Assembly (NCBI RefSeq): GCF_027580225.2
Contig: NC_073358.2
Location: 24,082,501 to 24,146,500, forward strand
Length of the DNA: 64,000 nt
From: Misgurnus anguillicaudatus
Lineage: Eukaryota; Chordata; Actinopteri; Cypriniformes; Cobitidae
Direction: 5' to 3'
Made by a program: the position numbers and the translations under genes. The notes below the pieces were generated by a model. The model did no database searches, had not been told where the DNA came from, and saw only the letters and a list, made by a program, of their open reading frames with translations. Each line of letters begins with the position of its first letter. Position 1 is the first letter of the stretch. This document shows, in pieces, positions 44,541-64,000 of the stretch.

Positions 44541-45780
44541 CATGTGAGTAAAGCATTGCTGAGCATCATATCGATTTTCTTTAATTCAATATGCTGTTTT
44601 GCATTAGGCTACATGTCTTCATATTCATGGTGTCTCAAAATAGCACAGATAACTTAGATGTTCTTAAGAAGTACTAAAGAAGACTTTACCTCTTACACTC
44701 TGAGGTTATTTTGGGGATTTCCGCCTGGATTTGGCCTACCCAATTTCAAAAGCTTCCCATACCCACATGCAGAGGTGTACATACAAAAGTTTGGTATCAT
44801 TTTACAGGAAACCCTTTCAAATTACATAAAACACTGTTAAAAGTGCTAAACATGGTTGCATGTGTTGTCGGTCCTCTAATAAGCACAAAATAAATTGGGA
44901 GGAATAATACCCTTTTTGTATTCAATTTCCGCCTAAAAATATTTGAAGTGTCCTCATACAGTAGAATAAATGCAATATCTTTATATCATTTTACAGAAAA
45001 CCTTTTAAATTTACATACACAGCCGCTGTTTGTGGCAAATATTGTTATTTATGTTGTTTTTCATATGATGAAACACCAAATGTTTTTTTTTTTATGTTGT
45101 AAACACTGTTTTTGAAAGTGAATAACTCTGGTTCTGTGTGCTCTAGCAGACTGCAGTCAGTTCTGGTTGTTAGCAGCAGCAGACAGTAAACACACAAAAA
45201 AGAATGATCTCTTTAGCATGTCGAATTCAAAAGTTATTCTTATTTTACTGAAGGGTGTGAAAATACATTTTTCTAATAAAAGTACTTTGTTTTGTTTTGC
45301 ACATATAATAAATAACAAGGGATTATTCATGCACACAACCAAAGAAAATGCTGTGAATGGACTCATTTTTTTTTAGAATAGGAACTAAGATAAAAGATGG
45401 TGTAGCATTTGTGGCTATCTGTGCAGTTCACGCTCAAGTTTCACGTGCGTTTACAAAAGATGATTTTTTAATCTCATTATTCATTCGACGATTGTTGCAT
45501 ATGTCATGATAATAGAACACAAATAACAATGTAGCCTTATTTCTGAGAGTGAGAGCTTTATGCAATTGGGGGGGGGGGGGGGGTGATAGTGTAAATTAAG
45601 TGTAAATAACTTTTTTACAGTAAAATATGTCAAAGTGATGCATATCTGCAGAACGTAGAGATTCTACGCTTTCAAACAGTATCTCATATGTGGTACTGGG
45701 TCCATGACAGACCATTAAAAATTAAAGGAATATTTTATATTAAGTCATAATAAGTAATTTTGGACCCGGGACAGGGTCCC
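44541..45780. other. no gene recognised; G homopolymer at 45568-45583
   Basis: AT-rich sequence in the second receptor unit, with a run of 16 G. Frames in this interval lack recognisable domains. Confidence 0.4.
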
Positions 45781-45805
45781 AGGGTTTAAGAAGTACTAAA
45801 GAAGA

Positions 45806-46415
45806 CTCAGGGTTATTATAGTTATCAAAAAATATTAGTTTTTATTTTCATTTAGTTTTGTAATGTGTTATTTTATTTCAGTTTAGTTTTAGTTCTTTTT
45901 AGTGGTGCATAAATAGTTTTGATTTTGTTTCTATTTTTTTAAAAATCATTACTTTTAGTTTTTATTTAGTTTTAGTATAGTTTTAGTCTTTAGCATAATA
46001 TCCTGGTTGTGTACATACATCTTGCCAAATCTGGCAATGTTGAAAATATGAGGAGAATAAGAGGATTTTTTTTTAATAAAAAAAAAATAATCAAAGAGCA
46101 GGACAAATACCACACCAACCAACACTCTAAATTCTGTTGGGTTACAACATCTGCTGAACATTTTGTAATATGAGTGACTCCGTGTTCAACTGCTGATCCA
46201 ATAACATTTAAAAAACGAAAACGCAAGTTTTGTTTTCCAAAATTTTAGTTAGTTTTAGTTAGTTGTGCAGGTCCACATATTAGTTATAGTTTAGTTTTAG
46301 TTTTTTTTTTAGAAACCTTCGTTTTTATTTTATTTCAGTTAACTAAAATGTTTTTTCACTAATAGTTTCAGTTTACGTGATAGTTTTCGTTTACTATACT
46401 ATATGCATAGTAATA
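45806..46415. repeat. AGTTTTAGTTTT-rich interspersed element
   Basis: Begins GGGTTATTATAGTTATC and ends CATAGTAATAACC, so the tips are roughly inverted. The interior is made of TTAGTTTTAGTTT words. A common fish repeat style. Confidence 0.55.
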
Positions 46416-46419
46416 ACCT

Positions 46420-47070
46420 ATTAAGTACAAAATGAGTGCACTTTAACCCTTTAACTGCCTGAGGTTCATATTCATAACTGTGAATGATCAGAAATGTATA
46501 TTTATTAGCAAATAGTAGATTCTGACTACAGAAATGGATAATCTAAATACATTAGCTATAGCTTTTCTACTTTTTAAGTTAGGGCTCTTACAGTGTAATA
46601 GGTCAAAAATATGCTTTTCTTTCACCAATTTCACATGGCAGGAGTGATTTCTTCCATTTAAGAAGAAATGTTGTGACAAGACGCTGTTGATTGACACTCT
46701 GACATCTAGTGGATTTTTTGGCATAACATACCTCAAGCAAATGGTAGAGATAGCTAAGGTCAATCAGCTTAGGTACTCCGCATAATAAAACATTTTCACT
46801 AAAATGTGCTTAACCATTTGGTTGAGAGGTAGTTAGAGGGTAAAGTACACTATGGATGTGTGTACTTCTTTTTCACCTATGGGCACCCTGCTGGAAGGTC
46901 TGGGAAGCGTAATTGGCATTGATAGGTTTCAAAGTATAACAAGTATTTTTATGATATTACTATTATTTTTGTCCAATTGCAATACAATGCTTCACAGATT
47001 AAAGTTTGTCTTAAGTTAAAATGATCAAAATTGCCTAATAATGTGTCATGTATTTGTTTTAATTTTAACA
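46420..47070. other. no gene recognised
   Basis: Intron-like sequence before the second transmembrane exon. No repeat ends were identified. Confidence 0.4.
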
Positions 47071-47071
47071 G

Positions 47072-48104
47072 TACGCACCTTCGGCCTAAAGACACAAAAC
47101 TTTGAACAAGCTTAATCAGAAAGCTTGGGTGACATGATGCTTTCATTCTGGCATTACATTGCAGGAGCAGCAACATTTATTTTTATTTTTGCTTTTGTTG
47201 TGGTCACAGTGTGTTGCATTTTTCATAAATGCAAAAGTAAGTGTATCAAATCAAGTATAAAAAGTTTAAAAACGTGGGATTTTTTTGTTTTGATCAATAA
47301 AGTAACTTCATCTCTTTCTGTTTAAGCATCAAGGGAACCATTTTATGCAAATACAAGAAGCCAGCCTGGTAAGTGCCGTATCCCATTTACTCCCAGACTT
47401 GTATTTCAAGTTAAATGGGCATAGTAATACTCAAGGCTGCTATTCAATTTCATGGACATCACACCCAGTCATCCCACTTATAACCAACTACCACTTCCTG
47501 AAGTTTTATTTTGTGTGACACATGACCATATAATCAATTAATTAAAACAACCAGTAACATATTTTTTCTTCCATTTTGATAATAGTTCCAAATTCCAGCC
47601 CAGATCAAACAATCTACGGTGAGTTTATTTCTCATTTTACCCAGCTAACAATAATATTCAGTGACATGTACAGAAAAGACTACATGTCTAAATAAAACAA
47701 TAATGGTATAAGTAACAGGTTGTATATTGTTTCAAGACATCATATTTGTCGTCTTATTCCTTTGCAGAAAATGATCATGAGTTCAAAAAAAAGATCGATA
47801 AGAAAGAAAAGAGTAAGTATATCAAACTTTCCCAGACATATATGCATAAATAATAATACAAAATTCACTGTTTGACAGGCAGTTGGGTGTAAATGAAGTA
47901 AAACCAAAATTACCAACATGAACATGAGATTTATTATTATTGGTCTTTGCAGGCCAGATTTCATCAGTTTACATCAACGGACCTGAAAATATGAGATTGC
48001 CTGCAATTGCCATTTATGCCAACACTACAGGAAACCCAGAGATTTATGAAAGCTGCACAGACAACGATTATGAAAATGTGGAGATTTGTGGTGGCCATAT
48101 GTGA
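47072..48104 (+). pseudogene. second receptor unit: transmembrane exon and Tyr-rich cytoplasmic tail
   Basis: Exons 47072-47236, 47327-47368, 47586-47618, 47768-47812 and 47953-48104, all phase 1. The first encodes MMLSFWHYIAGAATFIFIFA and a Val-rich span ending HKCK. It has an in-frame TAA at 47113-47115 that is avoided if the downstream AG at 47118-47119 is the acceptor. The tail exons are fully open: FYANTRSQPG; PDQTIYG; ENDHEFKKKIDKK; then a last exon with SSVYING, AIYANTTG, EIYES and DYENVEI before the stop. Four Tyr-x-Asn sites (YAN, YIN, YAN, YEN) fit the Grb2 SH2 consensus and YENV also fits pTyr-x-x-Val. Because its Ig exon is decayed, the unit may be a pseudogene, or its tail exons may serve the upstream gene. 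Confidence 0.6.
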
Positions 48105-48780
48105 CAATTTTGTGATTCTGCAAGATGGATTTCTGTGTTTTATTTTGATTTCTTCTTTAACGATCTTGAATGGATTTAAGTGGAAAAAATTAGGATAGTG
48201 TAAGTTGAGCATAATTAGTTTTTTCATATGATCAGCCTTTTCACTAAAATTTAGATGTGTAGTGGTGTCTGGAGAAGTGGGTATACTCTTAATTTATGTC
48301 CCCAGTAGAAGTGTGTATACCCCATGCCACCAAACAAAGAGGTGGTAGCAGCTACCACTGCTTAAATTCATATCTTTTTGAAACTCAAATGCAAAAGTAT
48401 TGCATTTCATTGCAAAATTCTACTAATACAAATATATCAAGAATTACATTAGTATGCTAGTTAAATTTCAATGACATCAATAATTTTATTTCTGTGGGTG
48501 GTGACGTCATTGTTGATCAAGAATTTACTTTTTAATGGTGGACATCTAACTCCTGATATCAAGAATAACCTTTGCGACTAGTTAAAATCAATTTCATTAA
48601 CAAAATGATCATTTTAATTAGTTGTTCGTCGAAATTCCATATTTAAACATTTAAAGTCAGATCGTGTTGCTATAGCTGAACTGCATTTCGGGATGTGAAC
48701 AGTTTAACAGAAAAAAATTATTTTTTTATGGTTGTGCAAAAGACTAAAAACTGTAGATCAAACAAGCGCTGGTTAGATCA
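48105..48780. other. intergenic, no gene recognised
   Basis: AT-rich spacer between the receptor locus and the ALKBH2 promoter. No element ends were seen. Confidence 0.45.
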
Positions 48781-48789
48781 GATGCGCTG

Positions 48790-48927
48790 GGATCACGTGT
48801 CCTCTGTAATGACGTAAGCCTTCTTACACTTCCGGGGGTGTGTTAAGCGCGATTCTGTTGAAGGTAAAAATGGAAGTTTCGCGATTAAGACTAAACAATT
48901 GACCAGGACATACTTAATTTTACCAAG
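48790..48927 (+). promoter_or_regulatory. ALKBH2: ALKBH2 promoter and 5' non-coding exon
   Basis: A cluster of common TATA-less promoter words: CACGTG (48794-48799), TGACGTAA CRE/ATF-like (48810-48817) and ACTTCCGG ETS-like (48828-48835). A likely non-coding first exon ends ACCAAG at 48927 before GTAAGG and would splice to the acceptor CCTACAG at 49189, eight bases before the ATG. Inferred from motifs only. Confidence 0.5.
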
Positions 48928-49197
48928 GTAAGGGGTCACACTAAATATATCCCACAATCACGTAAGGCAAATGCTTACCCAAAAATATTGCTTGCACGTG
49001 ACGTCGCGTCCTGCATGTAACCATCTCTGCACTTCGAGATTTAACGGAATGTCGCTAGTAATGTTAAACAGCAGCTGGTGTAAATAAGCACATAGGTATT
49101 ATTTGGATGTAATGGCGTGAAGAATGACAGAATATGCACTTTAATTTGTGGCTCAAGCAAACTGGCTTTTGGACTGGATCACCCTACAGGTGTTTGA

Positions 49198-50255
49198 ATG
49201 GATAAGTTTGTAACTCACTTAAAGAGATCAGCTGTATCTGCTGAGGAAGCTCAATGGAAGAAAGAGAAACTAATGAAGAGATGCAACGAGGATGTGTGTG
49301 ATGCAGAAGAGGAGTTTGCTCAACCTATCCCTTGGCAGAAGATCGAGGCAGAGAGTCTGGACTGTGACTACTGTTTGCCGTTTCACAAAAATGAGGCTGA
49401 TCGTCTTTTCAACCAATTAGAAGAAGAGGTGGTGTACTTTACAGGTATTGAAGGCACGATTGTCTTAATTTCTTTGTATTACACACACACACACACACAT
49501 AAAGGATGTTATTTTTCTTTGTTAATTTTTTTTCTTTCAAGATTGCTAGAACCTACTGTGTATGTTTCACTAAGATCACTACATGCTTAAAATTATTTTG
49601 CTTTTCCACTTTTTCTTTTCACAAAGGTGACAAAGCCAAGGTGCAAGTTTACGGAAAGATGCACAACGTGCCGAGGAAGCAAGCAACATACGGGGACGAG
49701 GGACTGACGTACTCTTTCTCCGGAGTCCATCTGCTGGCCAGACCATGGACTCCCACTTTAATACACATTCGAGATGCTGTCACCAAGGCAACAGGCCATA
49801 CCTTCAACTTTGTTTTGATTAACAGGTAATTTCAGTGTGTGATGTAGTGGACGTCCTTTTGAAAGTTGATGCGATTGCGGAGGCACTGCATTGCATAACA
49901 TAGAAATAATCTTGTTTTTTAACACATCCAATTCTGTCTTAATTTCAGGTATAAGGATGGTGATGATCACATGGGAGAGCACCGGGATGATGAACGGGAA
50001 CTCGATCCTGCCTGCCCTATTGCCTCTGTATCTCTGGGGGCTGCCCGTGACTTCATTTTCCGACACAAGGATGCACGAACCGGTCCTGCCAAACATCAGA
50101 TTGAGCCTGTGAAGCTGGAGTTAGCCCATGGAAGTCTTTTGCTCATGAACTATCCCACTAACAAATTCTGGTATCACAGCCTTCCAGTGCGAAAAAAGGT
50201 TAAAACGCCACGCATCAACCTTACTTTCAGGCGCATAATAAAGAAACTGCATTAA
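49198..50255 (+). CDS. ALKBH2: DNA oxidative demethylase ALKBH2
   Basis: Coding exons 49198-49444, 49627-49825 and 49949-50255 give 250 codons, close to the mammalian size. The family is a nuclear Fe(II)/2-oxoglutarate dioxygenase that removes 1-methyladenine and 3-methylcytosine from double-stranded DNA. Visible: the N-terminal segment QPIPWQKIEAESLDCDY; KVQVYGKMHNVPRKQATYGD with the 'PR' nucleotide-recognition region; YSFSGVHLLARPWTP; the iron ligands H-x-D in GEHRDDERELDP; SLGAARDFIFRHKD; HGSLLLMNYPTNKFWYHSLP with the second His; and the 2-oxoglutarate-binding Arg in RINLTFR. All key residues are intact. The DNA-finger Val-Phe is replaced locally by VVYF in EEVVYFTG. It is tail to tail with BCL7A. 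Confidence 0.97.
49481..49499 (+). repeat. (CA)n in ALKBH2 intron
   Basis: Nine CA units just after exon 1 of the coding region; minor microsatellite. Confidence 0.85.
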
Positions 50256-50383
50256 AGTGTAGAGACTGTTTCCAGGACCCTTTTATGAAGCATTGTTATA
50301 AACCACGTTAGTCTAACTACCTCAAAGTATATGAAAACTGCGTTAAATGCATGTTAATAAGCACCACTGGGTTCTCTCTAAAC

Positions 50384-51304
50384 TTAAAGGATTGGTCCAT
50401 TTTCTTGGAGGAGGGATCCAGATGGTTTGCTCACCACCATGTCATCCAGGATGTTGGTGTCTTTCTTTGTTCGGTCGAGAGGAAATTGTGTTTTTTGGGG
50501 AAAACATTGCAGGATTTTTCTCGTTTTGATGGACTTTAATGGAGCCCAACATTTGGTTCTTGACTCAACACTTGACAGTTTTTTTCAACGGAGTTTCGGG
50601 GGACTGTGGACGGTCCCGGGCGAGGCATGGGGGTCTTGTCTGGCGGGACGATTGTCATTTTTGACAAGAAAAAAGACAAAATATACACTTTTAAAGCCTA
50701 ACTTCTCATCTAGATCCGGTCGTGATGCGCTAGCGTGACCCGACGCAATACGTCATCACGTCAAGAGGTCACAGTGCACGAACGCGAAACTCCGCCCCAG
50801 TGTTTACATGTGTTGAGAAAGAGGACCGTTCCTACGTTGTTGTATGTCAACTGATACTAATTAATGTCTTTGTGGTAGTTTATTGTTTACAATGGTCCGC
50901 AAATGTGCGTTTTATATATGTAACACGTGACCTCCCTACGTCACTACGCATTTACGTTAGGTCGCACTGGACCGGACCTAGACGAAAAGTTGTGGTTTAA
51001 AAGTACATATTTTTTATTTTTCTTGTCAAAGGTGACGATCGTTTCGCTAGATGGGACCCTTGTGCCTCGTTTGGGATTGTTTGTGGTCCTTTGGGGCTCC
51101 GTTGAAAAAAACTGTTAAGTGTTGAGTTGGGTATTGGATGTTGGGATCTATTGAAGTCCATTGAAATTGGAAGGTCCTGCAATGTTTTCCGCAAAAAACA
51201 TATTTCTTCTCGACTAAACAAAGAAAGACATCGGCATTTTCGATGACATGGTGGTGAGTGAATTGTCTGGATTTTTCTTTTGAGAAAATGGACTAATCCT
51301 TTAA
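50384..51304. repeat. foldback MITE in the ALKBH2 3' UTR
   Basis: Left arm TTAAAGGATTGGTCCATTTT and right arm AAAATGGACTAATCCTTTAA are inverted. The arms continue for roughly 280 bp (GTCTTTCTTTGTTCGGTCGA / TCGACTAAACAAAGAAAGAC; AACATTGCAGGA / TCCTGCAATGTT). It lies after the ALKBH2 stop and before its AATAAA, so the transcript should contain a long hairpin. Frames within are not genes. Confidence 0.9.
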
Positions 51305-51369
51305 AATGACTCTTTCTGGTGTATGTACGGTATATGTATGAGTTATCACCATGTTCAGTAGCTGTGTTT

Positions 51370-51375
51370 AATAAA
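51370..51375 (+). terminator. ALKBH2: ALKBH2 polyadenylation signal
   Basis: AATAAA, followed by GT-rich TTTTCTGGTTGTATATT about 35 bp on. It is the first good signal after the stop and foldback element. Confidence 0.7.
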
Positions 51376-51458
51376 ATAGTACTTTGTAATGTTCACAACA
51401 TTTTCTGGTTGTATATTTGGCAACAAAAATCAGGAGCCCTTCAAAGGAAATAATTTCT

Positions 51459-51464
51459 TTTATT
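51459..51464 (-). terminator. BCL7A: BCL7A polyadenylation signal
   Basis: AATAAA on the minus strand, giving a 3' UTR of about 1.2 kb after the stop at 52674. It is 84 bp from the ALKBH2 signal, so the two 3' ends nearly meet. Confidence 0.65.
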
Positions 51465-52673
51465 TGTTGTTTTTTTAGAAAACCAATAAACTACATGTGG
51501 AATAAATAGGTTAGACACAACCATACTTCTGTACAAGACATTTCTATTATAGACTGGAAAAAAAACAATATGGTCCCAATGAATACATTTTGCTAAAAGT
51601 TTCAAAGATTGAACTACAGAAGGCAAAAGTTTGGCGAAATACTGTGGCAAAAACATGAGGGTAGCAAAAACGTAATTGTATAAATATATACATTTTATTT
51701 TTCAAGCAGACGTAACCGAGTAGTTTCGAGAAAGTCATACTTAGTGTTACATTCCAGCACTGCTGGACTGAGTATGAGGTATTCGCACAGCTGTCTACCC
51801 ATAACCTGCTGTGTTACAATCTTATCAATGTCACTTTTTCCTTGGACGACGACACATGCAGTCAGTACATTTGATGAATTTGACATATCAAGATTATGTG
51901 ATTTCTGTATCCCTTGTGTACATTGGAAGGTTGTAGTGCTGTTGAAATGGCAACCAGCATTTCAAAGCACTGTTCGAACACCACAGTTTAATTTGAGCAT
52001 TAGTGAAAATGAACAAAAATAAGAAAACAAAAAAAGTGGGCACTTTGGGGAAAAGACGACGTAAAAAAAACAAAACAAAAAATCCACCATCTTTTCAGTA
52101 ACACAAATGCACTCAACCAAGCAGGACCTACGCTACAAGCTATGGCCTTCACAGGAGAACCTGTCTGACTCAACTTGTGACTAGTACCGTTTGCAAATGT
52201 TATTTCTTTTTATATATTTAGCTACTTATGGTGAAATATCACTATTAAAACTACAGCAGCAGAAATCAGTTACTTTCAGCGTGATTTAAAACAGTGTGTT
52301 GACCTTCCTGAGTGAACAAGAAAAGGTGATACAAATTTTCTTTAAATCGCAAATGGCAGTTGATATCAAAGCCAATTAGGAAAACCTATGGCAGTTCCAG
52401 TGCCTATACCCATCTTAGCAAGAGGAATAGCACGTAGTGATTGAATCATTTTATAAACCGTACAATATCTCACAGCTTGACTCAATCCATGTTGTCTGTT
52501 ATGGAATCCAATGGTCCAGACGTGGCCTCTACACAAAAAACATGACTGAAGGAGACAAATGGGTTTCTGGGTAAAGGTGAACAGATGGCTGTAGAATAGT
52601 GTGTAGAACTGCAGAAAAACCTCAATTTTGTTGTGATGTGTTTCAGGATAATGCATGACATCGGGCAAGACAG

Positions 52674-61930
<9,257 letters not shown>

Positions 61931-62090
61931 ATACGTTTCAGTCTTTTGTTAGCGAATAGAAAGAAGAAAATGATATTTTAACAGATCGCTGAGTGTGATT
62001 ATTACAATTAAAACAAAACTACGACATCCTTAAACAGTTTACAAATGTATCCAAAACAACTAAATGAAAGCATGTTGTCAAATAACAACG

Positions 62091-62096
62091 TTTATT
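62091..62096 (-). terminator. CFAP251: CFAP251 polyadenylation signal
   Basis: AATAAA on the minus strand, about 175 bp past the CFAP251 stop. It leaves about 300 bp to the BCL7A start codon. Confidence 0.6.
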
Positions 62097-62272
62097 ATCA
62101 ACGCATATGACTTGCTTTCCTCGTAACAGAGTGAGTTTCTAAAAACTAAACAAAAGTGCAAACGTGAATTTATGCTGAAACAACAGCCAGTAATCACACA
62201 AAACATTGTTTCACTACACAAGCTTTAAACAATACAGTTCAATGCACTTTAAAACTTTAGTTGAAACTATTA

Positions 62273-64000
62273 TTATGTATCATCTTGAGGAAGCTCTTGG
62301 GTCGCAGTAGAAAAGCCCAGGATATCTGTAGCAAATGTCTCCATGTTGATTTCAGAGGGTAGCACATTCTCCAACACCGATTCTGATGCATCTATTACAA
62401 AAACAAGTGCCTTCATGTTAACACACTGCTACAATTTGCAACTCACTGTGTATTTTAGCTAAATCATGCAGTTCACAGGGAAAGCACTGCATCTGTAATC
62501 ATGTACCATGGAGGACTACAAGAGTCATGCAAAATCTAGTAAAGAACTTCAATATTTAATAACTACCTGGACAATAAAAATAGCAATTAATAGATTTGTT
62601 TAAGAATTAATTAATTAATCTATAAATACATACAAAGTTACAAAAAAATTATGTAACATTTTATTTAGGCAATAAAAAGTGAGATTATAAAATAATGTAG
62701 AAATGAAATATTTATCCATTAATAAATAGTTCAAATTAATATAACAATTTACAAAAACAACAAAAAACACATCATAAATTGCATTTACAAATTCTTAATT
62801 AAATAATATAATTTCAAAATGCCCTTTTGAATGCCTAGTTTAGACCTGTATTTGTGGTTCAATGTATGGATCCAGTTGTTTATTTCTCTTTATAAATCGC
62901 TTTTAAAATACATTTTAAAATTCCATTATTTAATTGGGAATTTGTAAATGCAGTTTTGAATGATGAACTTATTGAGTGTTTTATGTTCTTTTTGTAAATT
63001 GTTATATTCATTTGAACTCTTTGTTAATGGATCAATATTTCATTTCTACATAATTTTATAATCTCACTTTTTATTGCCTTACATAATGATTTTTTTGTAA
63101 CTTTGTCTATTTATTTATTTATAGATTAATTAATGAATTTTTAAACAAATCCACTAATTGCTATTTTTATTGTACAGGTAGTTACCAAATAATAATAAAG
63201 TTCTTTATTACATTTTGCATGACTCTTGTAGTTCTCCATAATCAAGATGGTATCACCTAAAACTACTTAAAGAACATGATACCGAATTTCCAAAATATTT
63301 ACAAAAGTACTTGAGAAATAAAAAAAGGTAGGTAAAAGGACTTTCACATACCTGTGCAACCTTCTGAGCTAAAACCTAGAAGAGTAGTAAAGCATTCAGC
63401 CAACTCATCTTCTGTCATATGTTCACCTGAAATGTGACATGTACTTTTATTCATACAATAAATAATTTGTGGAAAAAAGTGCACAAAAATATTTAAATAT
63501 AGCACTGTCAAGATAGTTTCATAAAAACATCCAGGATTAGCTTTGTGTTATAAATGCTCAAGTGGGACAATACAGAAGAATTATAAAGTATGTTTGCCCT
63601 TAAGATCTTTGTGCATAATGCATTGAGTGCCACATGATAAATTGCCATTTGTGAGCTTCTTTAAATGGTTTTATTTAATTTTCATAATTCTTGTCCATGT
63701 GTTTTACATGCAATTTATCGCATCAGTGAAGTTGAAAAAGGTTTTTACCTCTAGCCTGTAGTAACTCCAGCAGTTCATCTCTGGCAATGGTATATCTGCC
63801 CCCCTCATCTGGCCTTCCAAGCACCTGGAAGGCATTGCACAGCTCCTGTATTGAAATGCCAGAGGCAGGCCGGTGGTTGACATAGAGCTTAATGAAGTCC
63901 TCCAGGTCAATGTCCGTCACATAATTTCTGGTCTCGGCATAGCGGCTGAACTTCACTTCGTTCTGCATGTCCTCCAGCTTCAGGAAAATGTTGACAAAAA
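62273..64000 (-). CDS. CFAP251: CFAP251 (WDR66), C-terminal exons, partial
   Basis: The last three coding exons on the minus strand: 64000 (window edge) to 63749, 63426-63352 and 62391-62273 with stop TAA. The first continues in from beyond the window (FVNIFLKLEDMQNEVKFSRY) and reads VTDIDLEDFIKLYVNHRPAS, then LCNAFQVLG. The second gives GEHMTEDELAECFTTLLGFS. The last gives LPSEINMETFATDILGFSTA. These match the calmodulin-like C-terminal region of CFAP251, a WD-repeat protein of the ciliary calmodulin- and spoke-associated complex at the base of radial spoke 3, needed for sperm and ciliary beating. The WD-repeat part lies outside. Joined exons are in phase 1. It is the neighbour of BCL7A in other vertebrates too. 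Confidence 0.9.
62503..63247. repeat. foldback element with arms over 250 bp in CFAP251 intron
   Basis: The left arm (GAGGACTACAAGAGTCATGC ... GCAATAAAAAGTGAGATTAT) is mirrored by the right arm (ATAATCTCACTTTTTATTGC ... GCATGACTCTTGTAGTTCTC) with scattered indels. It fills most of the last intron and could form a long hairpin in the pre-mRNA. Confidence 0.88.

Noticed and set aside
44658..45376. Small frames between the second Ig relic and transmembrane exon
   Set aside because: No Ig, signal or transmembrane pattern and no splice sites in phase.
49758..50096. 112-codon minus-strand frame
   Set aside because: It is antisense to ALKBH2 exons 3 and 4.
50347..51221. Frames of 60-103 codons downstream of ALKBH2
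   Set aside because: All fall in the two arms of the foldback MITE.

Overview
The window is nuclear DNA from a ray-finned fish, probably a cyprinid. It has spliced vertebrate genes with GT-AG introns, very high DNA-transposon density (hAT-type elements with 8-bp target duplications, foldback MITEs, Harbinger-type elements) and L2, Penelope, Ty3/gypsy and DIRS-like retroelement remains. The cyprinid call rests on this repeat style and is inference; the vertebrate gene calls come directly from protein similarity.

Layout. Positions 1-21,500 hold no recognisable host gene: this part is a graveyard of transposons (hAT 405-1105 and 2640-3356, nested hATs 8388-10942, foldback 11988-12777, an interrupted L2 LINE 14060-16935, a DIRS-like remnant near 18,000-19,600, hAT 19803-20987). 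Positions 21,600-48,104 hold an immunoglobulin-type receptor locus. A decayed copy (21.6-22.5 kb) is followed by a gene whose nine coding exons join in phase from 22533 to 42156 (251 codons: signal peptide, one V-type Ig domain, transmembrane segment, six tiny cytoplasmic exons). A second, partly decayed unit (44.25-48.1 kb) has an intact cytoplasmic tail rich in Tyr-x-Asn motifs. A 7.3-kb Ty3/gypsy element with a perfect 5-bp target duplication sits in the large intron of the receptor gene. Its 5' LTR is itself split by a DNA transposon that carries a perfect 198-bp AT-centred palindrome.

Positions 48.8-64 kb are conserved gene space: ALKBH2 (+, complete), BCL7A (-, complete, six coding exons) and the last three coding exons of CFAP251/WDR66 (-, running off the right edge). 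ALKBH2 and BCL7A are tail to tail, with opposing polyadenylation signals less than 100 bp apart. BCL7A starts about 0.5 kb beyond the CFAP251 stop codon on the same strand. The BCL7A and CFAP251 introns hold deeply nested transposons, including a stack of insertions in BCL7A intron 4 that ends 27 bp from a splice donor.

How the parts relate. The three conserved genes act in unrelated processes (DNA alkylation repair, SWI/SNF chromatin remodelling, ciliary radial spokes). The most unusual part is the Ig-receptor locus: tandem copies, a duplicated three-exon cytoplasmic module, introns all in phase 1, and a neighbouring unit whose tail exons are splice-compatible. This suggests a young, fast-evolving signalling receptor whose tail could be varied by exon shuffling or alternative splicing.
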